A DNA stretch of 64,000 nucleotides, taken from the NCBI GenBank assembly GCA_035578155.1, contig JAPWDM010000004.1:55615648-55679647 (forward strand), read 5' to 3'. Under the pieces are notes generated by a model. The model was not told the origin of the DNA. It saw nothing but the letters and a program-made list of their open reading frames with translations, and made no database searches. A program made the translations under genes and the position numbers. Within the stretch, counting starts at the first letter, position 1; each line of letters starts with the position of its first letter. The DNA comes from Brachynemurus nebulosus. Lineage: Eukaryota > Arthropoda > Insecta > Neuroptera > Myrmeleontidae. Of this stretch, positions 51,779 to 61,820 are shown one piece after another.

Positions 51779-52711
51779 TACAATTTATGTATTTTGTTCT
51801 TTTCGAAATTAAAATTTAAAAGTTACTTTATTTTCGTTTTGTAGTTTTTTTTTGTTATCTATCTTCATCTACTATCAATTGACTGCTAAAAAGCATATAG
51901 AGTACCAGAGGCAGCATTGCTTTCTCTATACTACTGAAACCAGTGTAATCAAACAAAGATGGAAAATATCCCACCAATATATTATATATGTGCATTGGGT
52001 TTAATATGTATTTGTGTGATCTATCTTCTGTGTGTTAGTGACCTTAGGTATGTTGTATGGTGTCGAATACATATTTATAATACTACATATGCATGTATGT
52101 GGCTTCGTACGGCGGTAGTATAACAATTAAAACGTGATCAAAACAATTGAACTACACTCATCCACTGCTATCGAACGAGTGATTACTAAGTAGCCTAACT
52201 TGCTCAGAACTGCACACTGCACATTACACGATTGAGGTAGTAGTCGCGGTCCTATATTCTGTGAAAAAGAGCATGATTTATTTCAAGCTTTGTATAATAT
52301 GTATTGTAAAGTAGATAGCCAAAGGTACGCGCTACACATGAAACCAAAAGAAGTAGACATCATAATTACGTCACATATTTGAATTTAAGAAAAAACGATG
52401 CTTTTAATTGTTGACAATTTTGTGTGACAGTTCGTGTTGATAATATTTGTTCAAAATGATATGCAAAGTTTATTTTAATTTTATAATTAATAAATATTTA
52501 TTTGAAAAATCCTGTATGTATAATAAACATTTTCTTTTTGACTGAATTTTTCTTTAAGTACCCTCTTTTTTAAAAAAGTTTATGTTTCAGTAGGTATTTC
52601 TATTTCCTAGCTATTATTTATTATCAGTTTTAAATATTTAATTAGATTAATTTTTATATGAAGATATTTATAATATAGTTTTTGTTGATAAAGTGATAAA
52701 AATTGTGCAAT
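51779..52711. other. AT-rich DNA, no gene seen
   Basis: No LINE homology continues past 51778. Short frames only; no RNA gene or element ends recognised. Confidence 0.6.
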
Positions 52712-52719
52712 GTTTAAGC

Positions 52720-52942
52720 CAGGAGTGGCCAAGCCAAATGATTTTGCGGGCCACTTTGGAGGCGCGTCATAGCTCCGCGGGCCGTATATAAAATTATGTG
52801 TTCCCATATTAGATTCAGACAAACTATTTGTATTTTTTCAATACATTGATTTTCACTACCTTGGTCATTATATTTTGAATAAGTGTGATGAATCTCGCAG
52901 GCCAAAAAAACATTAAGGCGAGCCGCGGGTTGGCCATCCCTG
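52720..52942. mobile_element. hAT-type MITE with 8 bp target duplication
   Basis: A 223 bp insert flanked by exact GTTTAAGC direct repeats (52712-52719 and 52943-52950). The termini read CAGGAGTGGCCAA and, in reverse complement, CAGGGATGGCCAACC, with GCGGGCC words inside. CAGGGGTGG-type termini and 8 bp duplications are hallmarks of hAT elements. It has no coding sequence. Confidence 0.92.
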
Positions 52943-53149
52943 GTTTAAGCCGTGTTCCCATGTTTAAGCTGTAAATTATATTCTACTGAATTTTTAACAC
53001 AAATGTCTTTAAACTACTTTTTATAAGTTAAATTTAAAAATAAATTAGTAAAAAATAAAAATAAAATTAAAAAATACTTATTAATTTAATAAGTAAATTT
53101 TTTGATAAATAAAAAAATACCCCTGTCGCAGCATCTGCATAACATAGCG

Positions 53150-53620
53150 GATTTCCAAATATTAGGCACTGGCGGATCTCATCTAAGAACTGTACCTATT
53201 TAAAATAGTTAAGCTTTCTAAGAGTAAAAGATTTTTTAAAATCGGCTGGGTAATTAATTTTTCGATATTTTTGGGACCCAAGAACCCAAACGGACTTTGT
53301 GCAGCATAGTTGTATCCATCTAAAATAATTTAGTTCTGTAACAGTGAAAAAATTTTCAAAATCGGTCGGTTAGTTTATTTTTTACAATAATGGGATCAGT
53401 AAACCCTGGGGAGACTCATACAACATAACCTTTATTCATTTAAAATAATTTTAGTAAAAAGTTTATCCTAACAGTAAAAAAAGGGTCCCAGGGACCTCAT
53501 ATAACTTATGGTAGTCCGAAAGGTTCTTGTGGACATAATTTAATTACTTAATGAATTCAAATACTTTAACTTACTAACGGTGAAAAAATTTTCAAAATTT
53601 TCGAAATTCGCTAAAAAAAT
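53150..53620. repeat. Diverged tandem repeat, about 120 bp period
   Basis: Units restart with ATTTAAAATAGTTAAG or ATCTAAAATAATTTAG (near 53197, 53317, 53438), followed by CAGTGAAAAAATTTTCAAAA and ATCGGTCGG-like words. Three to four decayed units with no coding sequence. Confidence 0.6.
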
Positions 53621-54010
53621 CATTGAAAAATATTTGATATATTTCTATCAATTAATGGTCAACATCACCAAATAAAAGTTACTCAAATCGAAGAAAAAAA
53701 TGAGTTATTTGTCCGTAGAAATTAAAATATGAATTCTGAAAACGAGCAAAGAAATATTGAAAAAACTAGATCGGCAAAACATTCTGACAAATAACACTAC
53801 TTTTGAAAAATATTAAATGATTTTCAAATGACTTTGGAAATTGACCCCAAGGTCGACTTCAAAGTCATCATGAAGTGCATCACTTTGAGCTCTATAACTT
53901 TCGTCCTAAGCACTTTTTTCAGAAAATATATCGTACCATAATCCACTTCTGTTGATTCCTGGTCTCTTTTCCTGCGTTTCTAATATTTATGTCATTAAAA
54001 AAATGTGCTA

Positions 54011-54973
54011 CCGTAGACAAGGATGAATAGGGACGCATGCAGAATTCACACCGTATTTTTTTGTATTTATTTTATGAGTACCTAATCTTTAATATACTTA
54101 TTAAAAATTTACGCGAAGCTGGTCACTTTGTCACAGTATCCAAAAAAATTTAAAAATATCGGTGGTTTTTGAAAAATTAATAAAAATCGTATAATTTCTT
54201 CTCTATGAAAAATTGGGGTCAAAAGAGACGAGAAAAGAGAAAATGGGAACAACCCGTAGGGTCGATCAAAATTGAAATTCTAATATAAAATAATTTTGAA
54301 CTTTTTGTATTTATACATTAAAAAAAGAAATAATAGGTACTTGATGATTTTCTATAAAAATAAACGTAGAATCTAAAATAAAATTTATAAAGTATAGAAA
54401 TGTTATGCTGAATGTATTTATAAAAATTTCGAATGACTTGATAACCTTGAAGTGCTCTCTTCTATGTCTCAATACATACTTCATACGTCCCTAATCGCCC
54501 CACATTCGTCCCTTTATACTTGAACGTCCCTATTAACCTATATACTGTCCCTATTCACACCTTTTCCGTGCCTATTAACTTCCAACTTAGCCCAAATCTC
54601 AAGTCCTCTTTATTTCCTCTTAAAAAATAAAAACAACTAAAAGCCTGCAGTCTTTTTTCAGATATGTTCTAAAATAATTAACGATTAAACAACAATTTAT
54701 TCATTAGAGCACCGAAAAATATAATTTTTAGATAAAATTTTAAGGAACAAAAAATAGTACTGTTTGAAGACGTCAATCGAAACTCAAATTTAATATTTTT
54801 AATTCAACTTCAAGCTTAGTCACTATTGTTACCCGAAAAAATAATAATTATACTATAATTTAAGTAAGATATATGTTCGCATTTACGTTTAGTATTTGTA
54901 AATTAAGTTCAAGAATAACATTTTTTGTTTCGTCCCTATTCACCCGCCTGTCCCAATTTATCCCGTTCTACGG
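54011..54973. mobile_element. 963 bp TA-flanked non-autonomous element with repeated GTCCCTATT boxes
   Basis: The left end is CCGTAGACAAGGATGAATAG; the right end in reverse complement is CCGTAGAACGGGATAAATTG. TA flanks both (54009-54010, 54974-54975). Subterminal boxes such as CGTCCCTATTCACC, CGTCCCTAATCGCCCC and CGTCCCTATTAACC repeat near the right side, and AATAGGGACG lies near the left. The layout resembles the 25230-26953 element, which has GGGGCGAATCTGGAC boxes. Probably Tc1/mariner/pogo-type. Confidence 0.75.
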
Positions 54974-54975
54974 TA

Positions 54976-55949
54976 TTTGTTTCAAAAATTCATCACAATC
55001 ATTGCTTTTTTTACTATACAATAGGTAATGTAATGAGAACATATTAATTTTTTTGCAAATAAAATCATTTTCATGTATTAAAGTACTGACATGTAGTAAT
55101 TTTTCTTTTTTTGATTCTGTCAAAAAATCTTCCACCACACTTGTCACTGTATCAATACTTTTGGTTGTTATTTTCATTGAAGATCCAACCTTTGCTTGAA
55201 GATCCAACCATCCACGCACCCAATAGCATCATCACATCAAGTAATACTTACATTGATATTTTAACATTCCGGAATCCGGCAGAACAGAAATCTGAGTTAC
55301 ATGCAAAGAACTTTGCAAACATCATTGAATCAATTTTTAGCAGATTCGTACTATCTGCCTATCTGACAGTTTCGGTACAGAAAAGCATACTTATGTTATA
55401 TCTGAAAATATCAATTCTGTTAAAAAAAAATATTGAAAAGATATTACTTAATACAGTTTCTTTAAGTTATTTCCTTACCTAGAACAGTACAGTAATAGCT
55501 TTACAGAAGCAAGTTTTTGACAAAATTTTACCATTTTTTTCAATTACAATATGCTTTGCTGCTACTATTTTCAATCTCATATTTGCCTTATTTGAATAAA
55601 AATTTATTTCATTTAATTATTATGTCATTCACCATAAACAAAAATTCAAATAACCTAAGCCCCTGTGTCAAATTCGAGTAAACAGTATAAACGAACAAAA
55701 CAATTCAAATTTTCAAATTTCTCCCATATTCATATTTTAAATTTAATTGTTATAAATCAATGATTTATTTACATATTAAATTTATCAACATAATTACCTA
55801 TTTAATATTTGAATGCAATCTAAATGTAATGTAATTAATACTTATAAATTTTTATTGAAAAATTTAATGTTATAAAATTTTCTTAGAATACTTATTTAAA
55901 AATCATAGTTATCTAAGATATTTTTATTACTTATGTGTCAAAATACATA
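54976..55949. other. AT-rich DNA, no gene recognised
   Basis: Two small frames (- strand 54968-55219 and + strand 55111-55482) overlap each other and match nothing I know; their composition is not convincing. The rest is AT-rich. Confidence 0.5.
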
Positions 55950-56781
55950 ATGTGTCCTTTAAGAGGCTTGTAAACGAGCAATAAAATTGCTAAATATTGC
56001 TGGAAATATTGCTGAACATTGTGGCCCGGCCACATTTCGGCAATATTTGCCAGCAACTATTGCTGGGCAACATGTGGCCAAATATATCCCGGCATCTATC
56101 AGCCACAGTATTGCTGTTAATTTTGCATGTAAACGTGGCAATAATGGCCCACTCTGAAGAAGTGTCAATTAGCGCTGCATGTATAGTTTTAAATAATTAT
56201 AAGAAGTTAAAAAAGAGAAGAACCTGGATTCGACCCTACCTAAACAAAAGAGAAACGCTACAAAATTTAAGCAAAGAATTAATTTTGGATAATTATTTAT
56301 TCAACAACTTCACTAGAATGTCAAAAAGCGACTTTGAATACTTACTTCAAAAAATTGGACCTAAAATTCAAAAACAGTCGACAGTAATGCGAGAACCAAT
56401 ACCAATAACGACAAGATTGGCAATCACATTACGATTCTTGGCAACTGGAGACTCCTATAAGTCTTTAATGTACTTATTCAGAGTGTCTGATTGTTCAATT
56501 TCTCGCATTTTTCCGGAAGTATGTGCAGCTTTAATACAAGGATTGAAAGAATTAATTCAAGTAAGTCAAAACATATTTATTTATTAAAAATTAGAAAAGT
56601 ACCTAGTATTAAACATAGTTTTTAATATTCAAAAAATTACTTAAATGATATTCAGAAAAACAAGGTATTCAGTATTCTAAATGTCTTGTACAAATATGTA
56701 TGTTTGACCGAAGTTAAAAAAATTTGTTTTTCAATTTCAGTCAAGTATTCTATTACATGTAAAAATTAATACAAATCAATA

Positions 56782-57405
56782 TTATTCAAACACACTTAAG
56801 ATAAGGTTTTTGTAAGCTGTAGTAGATTTAATTGAATTTTCCGATTGACTTTGACTGTTGTTTTTTGCGAGTGAATTTGTGAGTGTAGGATTTGTGAGCC
56901 AATCCTCAGTTTGATAACCGGGTTCGGGAGTAACACTTGCCTGTCTTGAGGGCGTTGAAGTGACATCTGAACAGAAACTATTTGAAGTACCGGCAGATTG
57001 AGACCAATAACCAGCAATACAATTTTTGTCTACCGATGCTGGATAGGAGATGTTTTGCATGTTTAGTAAACTTGGAGATGCAATATTGCTGTTTGAACTA
57101 CCGTTTAACATCTTCATATCTGCTTCAAATAAAATTTTACTTATTTGAAATTCCACATAAGAACGAGTGCATTTGTCGTATATTGCTAACTTGTTAGCAA
57201 CGTATTCTCCGAAACAAGAAGAGTCATTTTTATTTTCTCCACTTTTATTTATTATATTTACTGCCTTTTCAAGGGTATCATCGATAACATTTGCCTTCTT
57301 CCTCTTTTTTGGAATGTTAGTAGAAGCTGGAACAGATTCCGTTAAATATAAGGAATCGGCTGTATCTTTCATTTCCAACATCTCAGTTTCTAGAGTCTCC
57401 GTTAT
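56782..57405 (-). CDS. BESS-motif protein exon, antisense within the transposase intron
   Basis: A ~200-codon open exon on the - strand lies wholly inside the intron of the transposase. It is preceded by a splice-acceptor-like TTTTTTCTAG (about 57406-57415). It contains a basic patch (NIPKKRKKANVIDD), a BESS-like helix pair (CFGEYVANKLAIYDKC and VEFQISKILFEADM), a Ser/Thr-rich region, and ends at YKNLILSVFE. BESS motifs mediate protein contacts and usually follow a MADF DNA-binding domain. No MADF exon is visible upstream, so the gene is probably partial. In Harbinger elements such a partner helps the transposase enter the nucleus and bind DNA. Confidence 0.7.
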   Translation of the reverse strand: MTETLETEMLEMKDTADSLYLTESVPASTNIPKKRKKANVIDDTLEKAVNIINKSGENKNDSSCFGEYVANKLAIYDKCTRSYVEFQISKILFEADMKMLNGSSNSNIASPSLLNMQNISYPASVDKNCIAGYWSQSAGTSNSFCSDVTSTPSRQASVTPEPGYQTEDWLTNPTLTNSLAKNNSQSQSENSIKSTTAYKNLILSVFE

Positions 57406-57458
57406 CTAGAAAAAATAAAAAATGATAACTGCTGCGTAGTACCTACATTAATTGCAGA

Positions 57459-57460
<2 letters not shown>

Positions 57461-57553
<93 letters not shown>
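57461..57553. repeat. (TA)n microsatellite in the transposase intron
   Basis: About 93 bp of TA repeats between the BESS exon and transposase exon 2. Confidence 0.98.
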
Positions 57554-57556
<3 letters not shown>

Positions 57557-58495
57557 TAAAAGAATAATGTTTGAATAATCAATATTTTCCTCAGAGTTAT
57601 TTTATATTATCTCTACCCCCTATGGTTACGACTCGTCTGTTTTTTTTCCAACAAGATTTTATATTAAAGTATTATTTTTCAGATACCTTCATCTGAAGAA
57701 CAGTGGAAACTAATTGCTAAGGATTTCGAAGATCGTTGGAATTTCCCACACTGTCTTGGGGCAATGGATGGAAAACATATTGCAGTCGTGTGTCCACCTA
57801 ACAGTGGAAGCAAATATATCAATTACAAAAATTTTTTCAGTATCATATTATTTGCTGTAGTTGATGCAAATTATAAATTTTTGTACGTTCATGTAGGATG
57901 TCAGGGCAGAATTTCGGATGGTGGAGTTTTTAGGCACACAGCTTTTGGGAAAGCTCTTTTAAACAATGCTCTAAATATACCCAAAGCGGAACCCCTTCCT
58001 GGTAGAGAAATGAAACTCCTTTTGTTTTTCTTGCCGATGATGCTTTTCCGTTAACAGAGAATGTTTGCAAACCCTATACTATAGATTTAAGGATAGGATC
58101 CCCTAAGCGCATTTGTAACTATAGAATATCTAGAGCCCGCCGAATTGTTGAGAACGTATTTGGTGTAATGGCTTCAGTTTTTCGAGTTTTGCATACTACG
58201 ATTGATATCAAGCTTGAACATGTAAGAACAGTAGTTGTGACTTGTGCGTACTTACATAATTTTTTAAGAACAAGAAAAACATCACAAACCTTATATAACC
58301 CGCCTGGAACTTTTGATTTCGAAGATGTCAATATTGGAACGGTAATACCAGGATCTTGGCGTAGTGATGAAATAAACCTAACTACATTACAACACATTGT
58401 TTCACATGATGACATGAATGATGACATTGTTTCACATGATGACATGAATTTACACATTATTTCATGACTGAACGTGGCAGAGTAGCCTGGCAAGA

Positions 58496-59027
58496 TAATT
58501 ATTTACATTGAAATTTAAAAAATCAATAGGCATCGTAACGGTTACGCGAGCGCCTCTGGCTTTTTTAAATTAGAAGCTGAATTAAGTAAAAATTTTTGTA
58601 TACGTTTTGCCGATAGAAATATGTATTATACAAATTATGTGCGGATTACTAGATTTAATTATACCAATTAAACGTATACGTATATTTTTACTTGATACTA
58701 GTTCTAATTTTACCACGAGGCGTGAGTGAAAATCTTTGCGTCGCCAATAAATTGATTGGAATTAATATTGGAAAACCATTTGGATTTTTTATTTTACTAC
58801 GTAGTGAATAAATACGTATATTTTTTGTAATTCCGGGATTAAAAGATATGATTTAGTCCCTCGTAATAGGGAGTGAAGTGCCACTTTTAGTGCCACTTTT
58901 AGTCCAACTTCAGAACCACTTATTGTGACATTATTACCCACTGTCAGTGTGTTAATATTAAAAATTAGTGTATGTTAACTAATATGTAATTTAAGAGGGT
59001 GACTCACCCCCTCTCCAATGTTGCTCA
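58496..59027. other. AT-rich DNA, no gene seen
   Basis: Contains CCACTTTTAGTGCCACTTTTAG (read as two tandem words near 58882-58903). No Harbinger right terminus or other element end recognised. Confidence 0.55.
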
Positions 59028-59590
59028 AACTGAATTTTGAAATCGAAAATTTCATTTCTACGTTATTCTAAATATCTTAAACTATTTTCCATGAAGAAAA
59101 ACTTCTTAAACTACCCAAGTAGTACGACTATTCGACACGGTCACCCCCTAGTTAACTACTCCTAGACTTAATATTAGGACATTGAGCAAAAACAGGTCAA
59201 TTAGATTTTTTGATGTAGATTTCAAATCTGTAAGCAAAATTTTTATATTGCTTAATTTTCACCCCCTTTTTGCAAAATTAACCCTTAAATTTTAACCCCA
59301 GCCACCCCTGTTGACACAATTTGAACAAATTGCATACCAATAGATAGCTCTTTAAAAAAGAGCAATATCGCCAATTTAAACTTTTGCTCTATCTCTTATC
59401 GTTTTCGAGATATTTAAAAAATTAAATTTTTACCCCAATTTTTGGAGGGCGATTTCACCCTTTCAAACCGTTTTTCCGCCGATAAAGAAAAATACGTGTC
59501 GCTTATTTTTTAGTGTTCTACAACATATTTAAGTTTCATCAAAATCGATAGGTCCGGCCTCGGGACGTTTACTTGTAAGTGATTTGTATT
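59028..59590 (+). repeat. Old interspersed repeat, uninterrupted copy
   Basis: Aligns in reverse complement with 24479-27045 once the two inserts there are removed. It includes CTATTTTCCATGAAG, CCCCCTAGTTAACTACTCC, GAGCAAAAACAGGTCAATTA, CAAACCGTTTTTCCGCC and AAAATCGATAGGTCCGGCC. It has no coding sequence. It serves as the empty-site reference for both insertions. Confidence 0.8.
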
Positions 59591-61618
59591 AGTTAATAGA
59601 GGAATCGTTTGTATATTCGTGTATTATCCACGACATTCGTATAATACGCGCATTATCTGGTTAATACGCGTATTTTCTATTCCATGCGTATTAGCCGTAA
59701 CATACATATTCTTAAATATGTATGTTTCAATAATGCCGAAGTAATTTTTTTCGCTGCCAAACTTTTCATCTGAAATGAAGTTTTTTTGGACATTTCCTCA
59801 TCAAAGTAAGTATCTCAGTTCAGTTATGCATTGTGAATATGAATCTTGAAAATTTTGTGTGATCGTAGTCAAAGCTCAAAATATACCTTGGGGCTAAGTG
59901 TTAAATCATTGATGGAGCTAAATGTAAAATGGTTCTTTTTATTTTCTTCTACTTTTTTTCTCATTTACCGGTTTATGTGTTCAGTAAATTATCCCTATTT
60001 CTTATTTCAAATCGGTATGTTAAGTATACCTAACCTGTTTTTTGTTGTTTGTTTATAAGTGATATTTTACGTTATTGAAAAATTTGATTGTAAATATCTT
60101 CTAAACCCTGTGTCGTAGCGAAAAAATAACGAAATTTATGAAGGCTTAAGCAAAGCAATTTGTAGGTACTTTAAACATATTGCAACTGTTAAAAACTACT
60201 TTTCGTTATCGAAGATTATAGACACCGAGTTATTTTTCGTAAATTGATTGTAGTAGCTTAATTTATACTGCATTAGCCCCACTAATCTGGTCAGCAATAC
60301 AATATTTTCAAAAAAATTAGTTTTCGATACTTTTTGTAAACGTTAACTTTTGATCGTAAATATCTCATAAACGATGCATCATAGCTCAAAAATAACGAAA
60401 TTTTTGAAGGCTTAAGCGAAGCAAGTTGTATGGGTATTCCGAATATGTTGGAAGTGTTAAAACCCACTTTTCGTTATCGAAAAATATGGATATGCAAAAA
60501 ATAACGAAATTTTTAAAATTTAAATATCAAAATTTCTACATATTCTTTATCAGTTGTAACTACTATAAGATTCACTAAAATTTTTAGTAGCTCTTATTTC
60601 CAGAAAAAATAAGTCAAACTGATATGATTTTGTATTTCTTGTAAAAGTTGTACTTTTCAAAAAATGGGCATTTCTCTTTACCTCATTCATCATTTTGATA
60701 TCCTTTTACATATTTACATCGTTATGCAAATGAAAAAGTGGTTTCAGTAGGCTAGAAATAGGTTGAAACACTCAATTTCATCCATGGTGGGGCTAAATGT
60801 TAAAAAAATTTAAGTTTAGAAAAAAGGGAAAACATGCATTTTTCGTGGAAAACTTTCAAGCTTCATCATGAAAATTCGTTGTGGATTAATTTCTCTACAA
60901 GATAATTGTGATAACTGTAACATTTAAATTTACCGCGATGAGAAGTTCGCCATCTACGTCATCACGATCTGCGCGTCGGTATACCTTCACTGTATCTACT
61001 CTGGTGTATTATTAACAAAGGGAACGAAAAAGAATACAGGCTACTTTTTACCTCGAGAAAACGTTTAAGTCCCGTGGGAAATTTCATTCCTGTACGAAAA
61101 TATATGTAATTTAAATGAAACGAAAAGAAGATTCGTTATTTTGTCCGAACTTAGTAGATTGTTAATAGAAAGAACGGATATGAATGACCAAAAAAAAGAT
61201 AAAACATAACAAAAAAAATGTCCTCAATCGTAATGCGATATATTTTATACGTATTAACTTGATGTTATAATTTCAAACACTACGCGGGCGAAGCCTCGAA
61301 TAAATGCTAGTACATTATATTTACAAAAGCTAGATCCGTACATGATGTCTACATGTACAGAATACAATATTTATCTATGTACATAATATATGTAAACATA
61401 AGCTTTTATTGTATATAATTTTCTTAATCGTAAAATATAAATAAACATAAACCTTTACACATAAAATGAAAACCCTTTGTTTAATATATAAATAAAAGAT
61501 CAGTTTTGAAGATGTTTGGGTAAAATTCTTCTTTTGTCAAGTGAAGAATATATAAACATCAAATTTTATTTGATTGTAATTAATATAAGCACCTCTCTAA
61601 ACTGTACGATTTTCTACA
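59591..61618. other. AT-rich DNA with weak internal repeats, no gene seen
   Basis: A phrase of the type AACGAAATTT-TGAAGGCTTAAGC-AAGCAA-TTGTA recurs (near 60130 and 60398), each time near an ACTTTTCGTTATCGAA word, giving a diverged repeat of about 270 bp. No frame of interest. Confidence 0.5.
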
Positions 61619-61620
61619 TA

Positions 61621-61818
61621 CACCAAGTGTTCACTATATTATGGTACACAAACATCCATAGTGCGCTCTCTCTCTAGATAACATAGATACCACAGGTACT
61701 GGGTGTGTTCTACAATACATCATATATTGTGACAGCATACCTAAAACCTGTGGTATCATGATACCTAGAGAGAGAGCGCACTATGCATGTTTGTGTACTA
61801 TATAGTGAACGTTTGGTG
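61621..61818. mobile_element. Foldback MITE, about 78 bp arms, TA-flanked
   Basis: The left arm begins CACCAAGTGTTCACTATATT and contains AGTGCGCTCTCTCTCTAG and GATACCACAGGT. The right arm (from about 61746) is its reverse complement with few mismatches. The loop is about 40 bases. TA lies at both ends (61619-61620, 61819-61820). A transcript would fold into one long hairpin. TA flanks and high symmetry suggest a Tc1/mariner-type MITE. Confidence 0.85.
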
Positions 61819-61820
61819 TA

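Larger units (their letters stand above)
56144..58467 (+). pseudogene. PIF/Harbinger (HARBI1-like) DDE transposase, two exons, one frameshift
   Basis: Exon 1 (56144-56560) starts MAHSEEVSISAACIVLNNYK and contains MSKSDFEYLLQKIGPKI, ITTRLAITLRFLATGDSYKS and CSISRIFPEVCAALI, the helix-turn-helix-like N-terminal part of this family. The donor GTAAGT at 56561 and acceptor TTTTTCAG before 57683 join LKELIQ to IPSSEEQW in phase. Exon 2 carries the first catalytic Asp in AMDGKHIAV, then FFSIILFAVVDANYKFLYV and GRISDGGVF. A one-base loss near 58022 shifts the frame just before the second Asp (LADDAFPL). ARRIVENVFGVMASVFRVL has the third acidic residue. The 57764 start is only an internal Met. The C-terminus ends with a small duplication (VSHDDMN repeated). 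Confidence 0.88.
55950..58495 (+). mobile_element. PIF/Harbinger transposon with spliced transposase and antisense BESS ORF
   Basis: The left region (about 55963-56140) holds GAGGCTTGTAAACGAGCAAT followed by many ATTGCTGG/GCAATATTTGCC palindromic words, as found in Harbinger termini. A two-exon DDE transposase on the + strand and a BESS-motif exon on the - strand follow. Encoding two proteins, the second of Myb/SANT/MADF type, is a known Harbinger trait. I do not find the matching right terminus before 59 kb, so the right edge is a guess at the end of the transposase. Confidence 0.8.

Noticed and set aside
54968..55482. Two overlapping frames as a gene
   Set aside because: They lie on opposite strands with AT-driven composition and no recognisable motif.
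55997..56143. Longer N-terminus for the Harbinger transposase from the ATG at 55997
   Set aside because: This part translates the palindromic subterminal repeats (ATTGCTGG words). The ATG at 56144 starts the region with family-like sequence.
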